A program made the position numbers and the translations under genes. From assembly GCA_011109175.1 (NCBI GenBank), contig RDEW01000003.1, forward strand, positions 1 through 64,000: a stretch of 64,000 nt of DNA, read 5' to 3'. Below, piece by piece: positions 11,799 to 24,682 of this stretch (positions are counted from its first letter, which is position 1; the number at the start of each line of letters is the position of its first letter). Origin of the DNA: Dicyema japonicum. Taxonomy: Eukaryota > Dicyemida > Rhombozoa > Dicyemidae. Below the pieces are notes generated by a model. The model saw only the letters and a program-made list of their open reading frames with translations, was not told the DNA's origin and searched no databases.

Positions 11799-13384
11799 CA
11801 GTCGAAAAAACATTTCTTCTTTCATTAATACCGGATCAGTCATTTCAAGATTAATTCAAATAGATGAAGTTAAACAAGTTTCTAATGAAGTCAATCAATT
11901 TGAAAAACTTGACGAATTAACTTTTAATGCTTTTCGTCGTTTGAGGGATGATTCCTTTTCTATTTCTGGTACTTTAATCAAAGCCATCGCGAAAAAAATA
12001 TCGACAAAATTGAATTATTCAACATCTTTTAAAGCCTCAAACGGTTGGTTAGACAGATTTAAGAAGAGACATGATCTGGTTTTTAAAGCCATTTGTGGTG
12101 AAAAAAATTCAGCAGATAAAAGTAATTTGGCAAATTTTTTCTTTCAATTCGATAATTTGTTGAAAACTTATGGTCATGAAAATATTTTTAACTGTGATGA
12201 AACATCTTTGTATGTTAAAAAATTTCCTTCAAGATCTTATGTCGAATCTATAGAAACATGTCATGGTACAAAATTCAGTAAAAAAAGAGTAACAGTTCTC
12301 CTTTGCTGTAATGCATCAGGAAATAAATTAAGACCCCTTGTTATTGGAAAATACAAATCACCTCGTTGTATGAAAAGTTTGCTTAATTATATTTTAACAT
12401 AGATTTTGATTGTGAAAAATTCGGTATTTTATATGCAGCGTCAAAAAATTCCTGGATGAATAGAGAAATTTTCAAAATGTGGCTTTCAAAGATTAACGAC
12501 GACTTTCTCTCACAAGATAGAAAAATACTTTTAATAATGGATATTACTACATGACATTATTTATTGGAATACTCAAATGTTAAATTGTTTTTTCTTCCGA
12601 AAAAGACAACATCTTTGATTCAACCTTTAGACATGGGTATAATAAAGTGTTTTAAAGTACATTACATAAACTTCCTAATGGATTTTATGCTCAATTTGGA
12701 AGAAGATACAACAATTAATCTTAAATTTTTAAAAAAAATATAGATATGCGACAGATTATGGTACTTGCTAAAAAGGCGTGGATGGAAGTTAAAGAAACAA
12801 CAGTAATTAATTGTTGGAAGAAAATTGAGGAAAATAAAGAAGAATCAGTTGAAGATAAAAATTGTGGGGAAGAACTCCTGGAAGAAATAGTAACTGAAGT
12901 AATATCTGAAGAAAACGAAGATCTAGTCAAGAGTTGCGAGTTTTATAATGGAGTTAACACAGGGGACAAAACAACGATGTCAGAAACTTATGAAATGATG
13001 GATAAGTTAGAAAATGTAGCGCAAAATACATCTTTTGAGACACTCCAAAAATATTATGAGTTTAGATTTCAGCTTGGAAAAGATTTAAGAAATAAGAAAA
13101 ATTTGAAATTGACTGATTATTTCAAAAAATGTTTTAAAAATAATGATTTATTAATTAATCAAAGTCAAATAAAAAACATAGAATAGAAATCTATCAAACT
13201 ATGAAGCAAAAAAGCACAACTTATTATATAAACACTTTGGAAGATGTGAGAAGTTCTTTGTTTGCAAAGTAAACAAAAATGGAAGTTAAATGAACTATAA
13301 TTCAATAGTTTGAACCAAACCCCGGTTTGGAAGGGCACCTCCGCTTTTTGGGGCACTTTGATGACCCACCCCGGGGTTCGACTG
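11799..13384 (+). mobile_element. Dead Tigger/pogo-like DNA transposon (R1)
   Basis: The ends read CAGTCGAA at 11799 and TTCGACTG at 13377-13384, each flanked by TA (11797-11798, 13385-13386), the target duplication of this superfamily. Inside, the plus frame has a CENP-B-type DNA-binding helix-turn-helix (FKASNGWLDRFKKRHDLVFK), the first catalytic Asp (NCDETSLYVKKFPSRSYV), KKRVTVLLCCNASGNKLRPL, and after a frameshift near 12390 the second Asp region LLIMDITT followed by an in-frame TGA, then FFLPKKTTSLIQPLDMGI. A third piece (12746-13186) matches the AW..V...T..NCW region. The N-terminal half of the usual DNA-binding domain is missing. Confidence 0.85.
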
Positions 13385-13396
13385 TAATTAACACAG

Positions 13397-13510
13397 CCAT
13401 CCAAATTGGACCCTTCCGACATTATCGACGTTGCGTTGCTTCTCAAGACTGCAACAGAGATCAACTGGAGAAGTCTCCGGGTCTCACGTGTCGTGGTTTT
13501 TTACATTAAC
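13397..13510 (+). repeat. Dispersed repeat A (R1 copy)
   Basis: About 110 bp beginning CATCCAAATTGGACCCTTCC and ending at GTCGTGGTTTTTTAC. It recurs next to the Tigger element in R2 and R3 and independently at 50880, so it is an interspersed repeat rather than part of the transposon. Its 3' half also resembles 53700-53770. No coding potential. Confidence 0.65.
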
Positions 13511-13888
13511 TATATCGGTTGCCCTTCATCCTTTTTACTATCAACGGTCCGATGACGCGTGAAAGGAATCCCAAAATTTCCTATTCGACGGACTGGAAAT
13601 ATCAAGGTTATCGTTTTTCCATAATTATTTCCTTCGTGGTCGTGAAAATACAAGTGAAACCACCTTCTTATAGTTTTAAGACTGAACTACAGTTCAAGTC
13701 ATCCTTTCCAACACATTTTTGAGTCTCCTGTAGATTTAACGAAACAAGAAGTGAAATTTATTTATTAACCCCAAGCTTACAATCTTTGGTAAGCTCAGCA
13801 CAAACAGTCAATTATTAATCCAAGGAAGGAACCCAGCGGAGAACTTCTTGTCCATTTTCCAATAGTCCATTACATGCTTCCGCTTTTG

Positions 13889-15521
13889 ATGGGAGGTGGA
13901 GAAGTAGGTTCACCCTTTACCAGAAAGCTGCTGGAAAAAAGCCTGAAAGTCCCCAACCATTGCCTGAGGTCCTTAATCCAGACGAAAAGAAAGTTTTCAT
14001 CAAAATAATTCAAGAACTTGAAAACCGGATAAACAAGTAACTTTAAAAATTTCAAAGATAAATATCAAGGTCTCTGTGACTACCTGAGCGTTACTAACAC
14101 AAAGTATGAATACGAGCTGAATCAGCAAATATCCGAGAAAAAGGACATAACAAACTACCTCAAGAAAAACCTTCAATCGAAAGGTTTCAATGAAATGTGT
14201 AAATTGTCAGGATTCGAAATATGTCAGCTAAATAACAAATTGACAGACTTGAATGAAGAAAAGGACAAAGAGCGGCAATCTTTTGAAAGCCAGCTGAGGT
14301 TACTAAAACAAGAATTTCAGGAAACCAAGGACGCCTTGAGTGTAGAAAATATTACATTAGGTTTTGTCTTTTGGTTAAACTCAAAGCCGGAAAGATTGCC
14401 TCTTTAGAGGAATTCAAGGTACAAAAGGAGGACATTTTGTCAAAAATAAGCAGATTAGAAAATGAAATAAAGGAAAATGAGGTCAAAAGAAAGGAAGAGC
14501 TATATCAGCTAGAAAAACAAAACATCCTCGATCGTCACACGTAAATTCTAATAACACTAAAGACTCCAAAAAGTGACTCTGCACAAACTAATCGACATCT
14601 CGACAAAATTCCGCGAGGAAACTAATCGACAGATGGCAGAAACAACGATACGGTCAATTCAAGAGAATACGGCCTTATCTAATGACTACAAGAAACTCAA
14701 AAACAAATGTGCGGGAATTCTCGAGGAAAATAAAAAATTAAAAGAAAGGGCAGCGATTCAAAAAGTAAACGAAGAAATATCTCAGGCTGTGAAAAAAAAC
14801 CTATCAACCAAGAACATTAGCCTAATAGGGGTATGATTAGGCTAACAATCCGAAAGATCATCAAAATACTGATGGAGACAAACAAATGTCTTAAATCCAA
14901 GCTTAAAAGCCAACAGTTCAAACAACCGATGGATGAAACTCCAAACATACAAGAAAGTGAGGATAATGAGCTGAATAATTCAAAACTAAATAATGACACA
15001 AACGACTCCCAGTTACTTGAATTGACTATCTCGGAGTCACAAAATAATGAGTTGTTGCAACGAAATTATTCAGTTTTTCAGAGAATTTTGAAATTCTTGA
15101 TCAAAATCTATTATTTTTTAAATTCAGTATTCGGCATGCTTTATTTAGGAATTTGACAATTTAGAAAATCGCAAAATTGAGGAAGAAGAGTTAAGTTACG
15201 AATTAATTTCAATGACTTCTCTAATAACCTCTTTAGGAGTCCACGATTCTGAGCAGGAAGAAATATATAAGAAATTACAGTCCGTCCCACATCAAGAGGA
15301 ATTTGAAGAAGAACAAGAGTAGCTTTCGTTTAATGAGGGAGATTCAAATTTTCAGCTCCAGAAGAAAAGTATTTCCACTACCGAATTGGAGATGCTGGAA
15401 TAGTTCCAATGGAAAGCGATGTTTTTTTAGCAAATATAAGAAGAAAAGATCTAGGCTGATAGGGGACAACAAAACATACATGAAATATCTTATTAAAAAA
15501 ATATCCGATAAAGTTCAGTGA
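13889..15521 (+). CDS. CFAP157: CFAP157-like cilia/flagella protein, spanning the R1/R2 junction
   Basis: Coiled-coil protein of the ciliary axoneme/basal body. From ATG 13889 the exons read MGGGE, then (after the 20-nt intron 13904-13923) KAAGKKPESPQPLPEVLNPD and IKIIQELENRINK, then KDKYQGLCDYLSVTNTKYEY, KDITNYLKKNLQSK, then LTDLNEEKDKERQSFESQLR followed by QEFQETKDALSVENITL, then GKIASLEEFKVQKEDILSKI, LEKQNILDR, TNRQMAETTIRSIQEN and LEENKKLKERAA, ending in the Y.IGDAGIVP tail. The EFQETKD.L..ENI.LGGK.A.LEEF..QKE run is the signature of animal CFAP157. One step near 14037 (INK to NFKNF) needs an unusual splice or is a shared frameshift. The R2 3' end lacks one A near 15436, altering the last 25 codons. 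Stop 15519-15521. Confidence 0.8.
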
Positions 15522-15775
15522 TGTACTAATTTTAGATTGAGACATCCGTTAATGAAGAAATATCTTCTAATATTGTTGAAGACTAATTTTTAATGACTTT
15601 TAATAAAATAATATTTATTTCGTCCAGTAACATATGTTCGAAAGTTCACAGGGACACTTTGATGTACTCAGTAAAGATCGATCGGATAATCTCTGAAATT
15701 GAGTCCTTTGCTAATTTAATCAATTGAAATGTCTCCGAAATCACTCGAATTACAACGTAAGATGTTCCCTTAGAC

Positions 15776-16229
15776 CAGTGGTTCCTAACCTGGGTTCCGC
15801 AATTTAATAAAAATAAAAATTTTAATTAAAAAATTAGCACGTTATATATTTAGGCTCAGTTCAAAATACGGAATAAATATACCGGAAACTGCAGATTGCG
15901 TAATATGCAAGCCATTAATGTCAGACACCCCTATTGCTCCTGTGAGATATTTACCAATGAAGCGTTCTCATATTAAAAACAAGGATTTGGCTAACATCTG
16001 TTTATCAAAAGGAAATCGTTTGCTTTTTTGTTTTAAGGAAAATCTTCATCAATCAAGGACTATATTGTATTCAGTTGTACTTGAAAACATGAAAGGTCAT
16101 CCAAAAGCATACATGAAAACATTGTCGTTAATCTTCTCTTTTATAGGCTTTCATAAGGAAGACTTACTGTTAGTTCCTGTTTTCAAGATAATGCTAATCA
16201 TTTTTCAATTATTTTTACGTAATTTTTAA
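15776..16229 (+). mobile_element. hAT remnant, R2 copy
   Basis: This corresponds to the R1 element, with the left terminal repeat at 15776 and the BED-like reading frame through 16229. R2 and R3 lack about 290 bp found in R1 after the LKAYMKTL stretch and read directly into a phenylalanine/leucine-rich tail. The insertion therefore predates the segment duplication. Confidence 0.5.
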
Positions 16230-16592
16230 TTTAGATGAAATTTACTGTATTTTATAAGTTATGACGAAATCAATATATTTTTTATATAATTAATTGGTCC
16301 AAGAAAAGTCTGCACTCTTTTTTTTATGTCACCTTGATGACCACCGGCAGATCACGTTCTCTCGTGTCCTAGCCCGCTATATATGTCTTCCCCACACGTA
16401 ATTAACCCTTTGGATCTCTGGGAATGTCAGTTATTGACAGTTGCCAGGCAAAAGGCCTGATGGTCTCAGGTTAGTTTTTAATTATAAATTATATAAAAAG
16501 ATTTAAATTATTTGATCCTACAGGAACAACTTATTGGTTGTTTTACAGAAAATATAAGAAAGAATATTTTAAGTCAAATAAAATTAATCAAA

Positions 16593-17078
16593 TTAAAATT
16601 GGTCTTCAACGTGGAAGTATTCTCCTTTCCAGTTTTTTCTGAACAATTGACCTTTCCCGTTTACTCTGTAAACGTATGTCCCGTCAAGATTTACATATAC
16701 GACATGTTCTCTAACATGATTATTTCTTCTTTTTTTAATAAAATAAGCTAAGAATTTTTCATATAACAATCTCATTAGCTCAACAAAAACATCAAGGAAA
16801 ACTTCAGATAGTGTCATCATAAACATTCTAAAAACATCTGGAAACAGTTGATAACACATTAACATTATTTCTACGCAAACACTTGGATTTATTGTCGTAT
16901 GATACACCATGAATGCTATAAATATGTTAACGTCGATCTCCTCGGGATAGTTATTTAAAAAGTATAGAAAAACTTCTATATCCAACATGTTTGGGTATTC
17001 TAAATTATAGACGTTAACCAACCGGTCATTTTTAACAATTTGTTTCGTTCGTAATTCTTCTCTTTTATAGGCGTTCAT
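16593..17078 (-). CDS. Unknown 161-residue protein (R2)
   Basis: An open frame from ATG (17078) to the stop at 16593 gives 161 residues. I do not recognise the family. The protein begins MNAYKREELRTKQ, has hydrophobic helices in the middle (FIAFMVYHTTINPSVCVEI and a Phe/Met-rich stretch near residues 75-105), then a basic patch (KKRRNNH), and ends in a beta-like segment VVYVNLDGTYVYRV. There is no clear signal peptide. It is identical in R3 and broken in R1. Purifying selection cannot be judged from copies this young. It lies between a hAT fossil and an antisense RT fossil, so it could itself be part of a mobile element. Confidence 0.4.
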   Translation of the reverse strand: MNAYKREELRTKQIVKNDRLVNVYNLEYPNMLDIEVFLYFLNNYPEEIDVNIFIAFMVYHTTINPSVCVEIMLMCYQLFPDVFRMFMMTLSEVFLDVFVELMRLLYEKFLAYFIKKRRNNHVREHVVYVNLDGTYVYRVNGKGQLFRKNWKGEYFHVEDQF

Positions 17079-17959
17079 AAGGAAGACTTAACTGCTACTT
17101 CCTGTTTGTCGGTATATTTAAAATTCAATTTCAATTTATAGTTTCTAATTTACTGAGCCACTATGGTAGTTGCCTCAACTTATCAATGAACTCACCCTAC
17201 ATCAACTACTACGAACCGATCTAAAACAAACCTAAAGAAGATCGCCTTCCATGCAACAGTTACACAAATCCTCCAACGTTTCTCGACTATCCTGTTACGA
17301 CCGACACTATCCGAAACTCTTATGAAGAGAACGGAGGATCAAATAATAACCCCAAATACCGGTGTGTTCTCCAAGTTTATAGAAAGTCTGTTGGGTCGCG
17401 GGAGGAATATTAAGAAAAGTTGAGAAGGCTGCTAAGCGAAGCAGGAATCACCTAGTGGACTGTATAATAAAGACCCTTGGAAAATCTGGTATTGTGGTGA
17501 GATCAAAAAGCTTTTATATTTATCTTCAACTCAATGAGTTTAATTATAAGCTGAACACACTAATTAACTGGCTGCGATTTCATGTCTTTTTTATGGCATC
17601 AGCTGGTCCAACTATTTAGAGGAAACCACATGTTGTGTTGCAGATGAGGAATCAGGGTTAACAAATTCCACTCCATTGAGTTTTATTGGTAACCTCTTAG
17701 GTAGTGTACCAGTGATGTCTAACATTACTACGGAGACCAAATCAAAGAATTTCGTCAACATACCTCCGAATTCTTTGCTAGTTTACGGGACTGACTATTT
17801 CGCAATTAGGTGACGCCATATGGGCTTTAGTTCGAAAGATCTGTAAAACTTTCAAACACTGGAGTAGATTTTGGAGAGATTCGAAGAAGATTTTTGTACT
17901 GTAAGCCCAATTATTATTTATTATAAGCAACATGCGTAAAATCATAATAGTTATAATTT

Positions 17960-19117
17960 CACTCGTGCAGCATTCAAAATAATCCTCCACTTCCAACCTC
18001 CTCGATCGTAAGAAAATTTCCTTAGCTCGTCCAGGTCGTCTCCAATTTTTAGACTGTTGTTCACGAGCTTTAGATCTCCGTCAAGTGTTTCGTAGTACGC
18101 CGGCGTCCACGAAAACACGGTCCCTGTCTCATGAAGAAATCCTCCATTGATATTCTGGATCACCCAAGTCCATACTTATGATATGTCCAAATAGCTTCCA
18201 ACGCATATCAACAATTTCGAGACTCAGTGGACCCGTACAACATCTCTTATATAATGATTCCTTGTTTATTCTTGCTGCCCATTTCAGTCATAGTAAGGAT
18301 CTAAGTTGTCTACGATAGAAAGAATCTATTCCAAGTTGTTCGGTTTTTGACGTCCCTCAGGTCGATGAATTGTATATTAGGATCGGTTTGACGAAAACTT
18401 CATACAATCTCAAACGAAGTGAAGTGCAGAATCGTCGTTTTCCAATCAACTCTTTCTTCAACTTGTTCATCTTTACCCAAGCGAGGGCCTTCCTTTTGGC
18501 AATATTTTGACTGTCTCCAGATATAGAGCCAAGTTTTTTTCGTTCTTCGCCATGTTTCACTTGATCTGCTTTCCATTCTCATGATTACCACAATGTCGGA
18601 TTTTGCGGTGTTCATTCCAAGGAATCACCAATTTGTTTTTTGACACAAAGAAGACGTCGTCCGCGTAAGCAATTTCGACGATGTTGTAATGAGTACCAAC
18701 ATTGCACGTAAATTCACAGAAAAACGTCTTACCGACCCGCACTCTGAGCTTCGTGCTAGCTAGCAACACTCTGATCATAATGACAGAACCAGGGTCCAAG
18801 AATTGTTCCAGTATCCTGATAAGTAGACCACAGCGGACCGTGTCAAAGGCCCTAGAGAAGTCTATTCCCAGGACTGTTGTTGCACTTTCAAATCTCTGGT
18901 TGATAGCGCAGCGCCACTTGTTGCTCATACTACATCAGCAGTGGATCTTCCTGTCCTGAATCCACTGTGACTAGGGGATAGATAGTTGTCAACTTGTTCT
19001 CTGATTCGGTTTAACGTAACTAATGCCAGAAGTTTCTGTAAGGTGTTTAGCAGGATTATTGGACGTAGGTTTTCAACAGGACCAGCATGCTTGTTAGAGT
19101 TTCCATTTTCTTTGATC
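17960..19117 (-). mobile_element. Non-LTR RT fossil, antisense (R2)
   Basis: Same element as at 3190-4350. The central YADD block (18557-18928) is unchanged, but the C-terminal half has extra substitutions and a stop-containing frame, for example after VKPILIYNSST. It is more decayed than the R1 and R3 versions. Confidence 0.83.
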
Positions 19118-19206
19118 CCAAATAGCTGAAATTTCGGATAGACAAATTGCCAAGATCAGTAATCAAATGTGGGAATACCACGTTTAAACATTTTTTAATT
19201 AGTCGC

Positions 19207-19466
19207 AGAGGACAAGGTCTCCATTATGGCCTGCATGCATTAAACACGCAAAGCGAGTCACTCCTCGTGATTGCCAAGCCGTCCAATTAACCTGATTAAC
19301 TCAGACGTGCTCAGACCAAGAACGCCAGACGCCTCAACGGAGATCGGCTGGAATACGAACAGATCAGTAATTCCGCAGTACTTTCCCCTTTTCGAATCTT
19401 TAGTATTACTCGCTGCAGAAGCCGTGCGCAACGACGACTTGATCAGATTTACGGCTGAGAAAGTGT
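19207..19466 (-). mobile_element. Endonuclease fragment, cut by the R2/R3 deletion (R2)
   Basis: Only the 3' part of the R1 fragment remains. The RGDGKRMDG half is missing because the deletion joins the DTFSAVNL end at 19466 directly to sequence equivalent to R1 position 6464. Confidence 0.7.
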
Positions 19467-20201
19467 TAGTTTCTTCAATTTATACCTCCTTTGTTGCTTC
19501 TATTGCACCAAAACACCATATTTTCATGCTTGAGTCGCCGCATAGGATCAGGTTTTTGCAGAACTTAGTCATCTTTTTTCATTTCTCGAAAAATTTTCTG
19601 CAGAACTTCCAACTGCGACTCATCCATATTGTTTGAACGTCTATTACCACAAATTCACATTAGGGAGATCCAATGACTTAGATTTCACGTCTCTAGATCA
19701 TATCTGTAGAACAAAGGTGTTTCCGTCCCAGCAACCGGCCTTCCGCTTATCTTATCTTCAAAGCTTAGGGGAGGGGGTTTCAAAGTTTGATCTTTTTCTC
19801 GTTTATAATGAAGATATCGACTACTTTGACCGCCATCAGAAAAGGTTGTTCTCTGTTTTTATTCTTAGCACAAGATTTTCAGACCATGGATTATTTTTAC
19901 ATAGTTCTCTGGGCCCTCCAGAACCAGAGCCATTATTTTTTAGTAAATTCACCTCCGACTGAAAACCATTGTCTTCCTTCTTACCGTGAACCTGGAAGAG
20001 ATGATTGAAACTCAAATTTCTGAAAAAAGGAATTTTCGGGTGAACGTAAGATCCGGATTCTATTCCGTCCAACCAAAAATTAGAAGAACTTGAAGGATCA
20101 AAAAAATCAAAATCAGATTTTAATTTAGCCAATTTGATGGCTTCAAATTTTTTAAACAAATAAGAAGAATAACTTAAAATATGACTAATATCCAAATCCA
20201 T
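19467..20201 (-). CDS. Unknown minus-strand multi-exon gene, 3'-truncated (R2)
   Basis: Exon 1 is open here (20201 back to 19836 in one frame if no intron is removed), giving MDLDISHILSYSSYLFKKFE, a Ser-rich turn DPSSSSNFWLDGIESGSYVH and a Gly/Asn-rich segment. The downstream end is lost at the deletion junction at 19466, so the natural stop is missing. Function is unknown. The 288 bp to the polybromo start is probably a shared bidirectional promoter. Confidence 0.4.
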
Positions 20202-20488
20202 GAATTCAAATCGTTAATATTAGAATATTTCCTTAGAAATTACTCTTGCTCTTTGTCCGTTGAAAAAGTTTCCAAACCAAATTTTCAATTTTTTGGAACG
20301 TTAGAGCCAAAATATTCCTAGTGAGTAATTTCCTCTGAATCGAGTCAAAAGTTTTCCGTGGTTTCAAAAAACGTAGAACCACATGTTAGAACAATTTATG
20401 AATGATTGAAATTTATTAATGAATTTACTCTTTATTAAAATAAAATAAATATTTAAAAATAAATCTTTTTGTGTTCATTGATTCGTTT

Positions 20489-23400
20489 ATGAGTACGGAA
20501 ATACTGGAAGAGGATAATGACAATAACAATCGAGACATACAAATACCCGGTGATTTAACAGACTTTCAAGCTTCTGTCCACTTATTTCAGTTAATTTACG
20601 ACCGCAGGGGTGCGAGAAAACGAAGATTATCTGAAGCATTCTTAATTTTGCCTTCAAAAGAGGTTCTTTATTCTAATAAATAATAGGAAAATCCTGAATA
20701 TTACCAAATTATCACAAATCCAATGGATATGAAGTCGGTCGCCTGCAGTATTAAGAAACGTGATAAATCCTTCCCAGAAGTTGTGAGTGGTCTAAAGCTT
20801 ATATTTGACAACGCCATGTATTACAACGAGGCTGACTCTCAAATTCATAAAGTACTATATTTATAAATGAAGGATGCCAATACACTAAAAAACACAATTT
20901 CCTCTTTTATTGAGGACCCACATGCTTATAATCTGAACAGAGATCCCTCTTCGTTTTACAAATTGGTAGCTGATCTTCAAAGCAGTGACGAAGACGGAAA
21001 AACAGATGACGAAGAATGCAATAGTTCTGATTCCCAAGGTCCCTTAGATTCCGTCCCCTCACAGAGTTTGCTTCAGCAAATTATTTTTCATTCAAAGTCG
21101 GATCGATGAGTTGTATAAACTTTAAACATTGTAGTCCCAGCTACGTGTTAGACGAGGGAAAAGTCACTAAGGAAATGGATGAATTTAGTAAACAAAAATT
21201 TCGAAATTTGGGAGAAATGCGTGCAAAATTTTCATTATTTTTGGAAAATAACCCAAGTCTTGACTTTAATTTCTCCCTTTCTTCTGAAGCTCAGAGATTA
21301 TTTGCCGAGTACGATCGCCTCTATACAAAATTGAATGACGCATTTCATCACTTTTATTAGTACAGGGAATTTTAGTTTTAGGACATTGAAGAGTCTACTA
21401 TTTTGCATATTCAGAAAATCCCCGAAAAATCGAAGAATTCTGATTATTATAAAAGTTGTAGACAAGCCAATTGACCTGAAAATGATTTTTTCTAAGATTA
21501 ACCGGGTAGAGGTACTGTTTGGCTATATTTGCAGTATAACCACGTGAGTGAGATGATCAACGATTTCAAATTACTGATAAGAAATGTCAGAGTCTATAAC
21601 GGGCCAAAGTCTCAAATCGTTCAGGACCTTACTGTTCTTTCTAATAGACTGGAGAAGTTCAAATCTTCCAAAAGTTCAAAAATGAGGTTATTTAAACAAA
21701 ACATCCAGAATTGATAATCATAGCTCCGTGCAGTCTGCCCTCTCTATGCTTTATAAAAATCTCACATCTTTGACTGATGACGATAACCGACGATTGTCTA
21801 CTCCCTTCAAGACCCTTCCTTCAAAAATTGTAATATTGATTGATAATTTGTAGAAATTTAGGGAATACTACGAAATAATATCCCAACCTATCGATTTAAA
21901 AACAATTAAAGATAACATTTCTAAGAATTATTATGCAAAAATTGAGGATGGGTTCAGCGATTTTAAGAAAATGTTGGACAATGCGCTCTTTTTTAATGAT
22001 CCACGCTCTCAAATATACAGGGTTAGGACTGACTACTTAATCTAGGATACTTTACAATTATATCATTTACTAGTGGAAAATATTTCACATTATTATAGGC
22101 AAACAAGGTTATTGCCTGATCATCAAGTCGAAACTTTTCTAGTCTTTGTGGCAATTTTCGTAAATACTTATAACCTAAAGGTGAAATTATCAGATAAATA
22201 TTAGGATGAGGAATCTGTGTGTTCAGATAGTCTGTCATCAAAGGAAGTTGAGTTTTACACTGATTTGTACGATGACGAATTCGACGCCTTCTCCAAGTCT
22301 CAGATATTAGAGCACAAGTAAGTAATATTCTCTACTTAGAAATTACTTAAGTTGGGATAAAATTGCCAAACGTTTATTTGAGGTATTAAGATGTATTATT
22401 TTAGGGATTTTACCGAAGATTGGATGCATTTCAGAATGATATACTCACAACCATAGAATACGGCATTCAATTCTCACAGTCAGAATCGATGGTTGCTTGT
22501 TTTGTAAAGTTAGATGTATAACTATTCAATCAAACTAAGAAAATTCTACTATGATTGTAGAGACAAAATGACTGAGAAAGGGAAGGTGCTATGGTCTCCA
22601 GCATTGAAGAATACCGCCTCGAATGATTCGCTTTTTCTTCCAAAGGCAGATTCTGGAATAGAATTAGTATTATTGCTTATATACTCCAGGACACATTCCT
22701 GTCTATAAGCCTTAATGGGGACTCATATTCTGTAGGGGATTACGTATATATCAGATTAAAGTTAGTCTTGTAGTTATCCCAGTACAGGGCATAAACGAAT
22801 TATGCTGATTTTAAATTTATTTAATTATTCTAACACGACTTTTGCCAGAGGACCCACATTTTATTACCCACATGAAGTTTTGAAGATGTGTGAGGAAATT
22901 GGGAGTTTAAAAGCTATGAATCAGGTTTTTGCTTTGTTTTACTCCAAGGAAGTTTTCAAAGCAGTTGAGAATTCTGAAATATCTGTTCAGTTTTTTGAGG
23001 GAAAGTGTTTTATTTTATGCATAAATGATTACTATAATTTGTACCCACAAGTTTCAACCGTGTATTTACTGTAGAATTTTGATAGTGGGGATGTGTTTGT
23101 GTGTGAGTTCTCATTCTGTTTAAAGAATAAAAAATTTATAAAAATTGATGTTTTCAGTTTGTTTTATATTTAGAATTGGGATACTATTTCTAGTTCTGTG
23201 AAACTCATTCAGAGGAATACTAGTGTGGACAATTTTCGTCATGATTTCAATTCCGAGTCTTTTTCTTACATGTCTAATGTATTACTAACCTTGTATGTTT
23301 AGTTTAATATATATTCGAAATTAATTGAAAGAAAGCAGCACTACATTCAAATCAACGGTCCATCTTTGATGGGACTTTTAAGAATTGGTAGGTTTTATGT

Positions 23401-24046
23401 TCATTTCAGGCTTTTCTTACTTGATCAGAGTGGGGGATGTGGATAAATGTATTTTGTGCGAGCAAATTTGGATGTTTAAAACAGTTTGTAATATTTAGTG
23501 AAGAAAATGGTGAAACCTATATTGAAGGAGTAATATATGATTTTATGCAAAATTATGTGTCTTCTAGTTTGTCTCCTAGTGGATTTTTTCAAGTAATACT
23601 AACGCCTTTTCGACATCGGTGTTCACTCAACCATGTTAAGTGCCGAGTTGATATTGTTGGGTTTAACAAATTCTGTTCATGTATGTGTTTTGACTTTATA
23701 TTAGCTCGATCAACCGAGATCCCTAATTACAGAGTTTTATTGTGTCGTGACGCTGTTCACAATGATTTGATTGTCCCTCTTCCTAATGATTACAATTTGC
23801 CCAAAATTTTGGATTTGAATCTAATGCTTTTTCAAACAAGATGAGATTTTTCACTTCTCGGGACCTTTCCCTTTTCTGTACGATTAATATTCATTTTCTC
23901 AGCAATTCGTTTCATGCGGTGAAATGAATAGCGTTTATGCTGCAGATGCAGTGATGCCGATGACTATATTGACAAATTCTTTTAGTCATCAACTTTATGG
24001 GCATAATTTGGATGCTATTATGAGTAATTGTGGATTATATTGTTAG
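20489..24046 (+). pseudogene. PBRM1: Polybromo/PBRM1 homologue, R2 copy, several indels
   Basis: Same exon order as the R1 copy. R2 has lost CT near 21090 (between bromodomains 1 and 2) and a C near 21351, and gained an A near 21450. The last two compensate, but the first leaves a net frameshift, so everything after bromodomain 1 is out of frame. The R1-specific extra C in bromodomain 2 is absent, so the two copies decayed independently. BAH1 and BAH2 exons are intact as separate frames (22802-23074 and 23437-23844). Confidence 0.82.
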
Positions 24047-24063
24047 ATACCCCCACATCTTTT

Positions 24064-24682
24064 ATGCCAAAGAAACGAAGAGGAAGGAAAGTTCATAATT
24101 TAATGTTAAGTGGTAGAGTAAATCTTTTCTGAGGGATCTTCAAGCTGAACAAGGTAGACCACCGCTCAAACTAGAAATGCATCGGTGTGTGACAGATATT
24201 CAGGAGTTACATAGTTGCTTACTATTTTATTTGAAGATCAACCACCTCCCTCGCAAATTAAAAAAATATCTGATTCAGGTTCCACTGGTTTTTCTATCCA
24301 ACGACAAACTCATTCTGATTTCCAATCACGGATACCTAATCTTTCTGTTTGTGCGAACACTTTGATGTCGAATTATCCATGTAAAATGAACGTCCCTGAC
24401 GAATCCCCTAAGTCTCAAGTGCGACCTGAATTGTTGGATGTTTATGGAAAATTCATAGAAATAATGAAAAATAAGAGAAAATTATTAAGCGATTGGGATT
24501 CTTATTTGAATTTTGGTATTAGAGACCTTAAGCGTCCAATTGATGCTCGTGTTGCTGAAATTTTGTTACAACAAGATTTGGGGGGATTGAGTCAAGAACA
24601 AATTGCTGTTAAATTGGTGCAATATAGGGACCAGTTAATTGCTGATTTAATTAGTATCTCTTCTTGTATTAATAAAATGTAA
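24064..24682 (+). CDS. Unknown protein with basic N-terminus, R2 copy
   Basis: Intact last exon (from about 24237 to TAA 24680-24682), encoding roughly 148 residues with a helical C-terminal half (RPELLDVYGKFIEIMKNKRK ... QLIADLISISSCINKM). A KKRRGRK patch in the putative first exon could be a nuclear localisation or AT-hook-like signal. It lies 17 bp from polybromo, so either transcription is operon-like or the promoter is extremely compact. Function is not recognised; the neighbourhood does not prove a chromatin role. Confidence 0.55.

Larger units (their letters stand above)
1..15056 (+). repeat. Tandem segment copy R1 (about 15 kb)
   Basis: The first bases of the window, inside CFAP157, recur at 15057 and 28043, so the window opens inside a directly repeated segment. 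R1 is longer than R2 and R3 because it keeps about 1.77 kb (4700-6465) absent from both, and about 290 bp extra between 1070 and 1390. Outside these blocks the copies are nearly identical over kilobases, including introns and dead transposons, which points to recent duplication. R1-specific single-base changes break polybromo (near 8614), the gene at 11082 (near 11520), the minus-strand gene at 7116 and the minus-strand ORF near 2013. The left end lies outside the window. Confidence 0.93.

Noticed and set aside
12721-12930. Minus-strand Ser/Phe-rich open frame inside the Tigger element (also in R2 and R3).
   Set aside because: Shadow of the Glu/Lys-rich transposase C-terminal frame on the plus strand.
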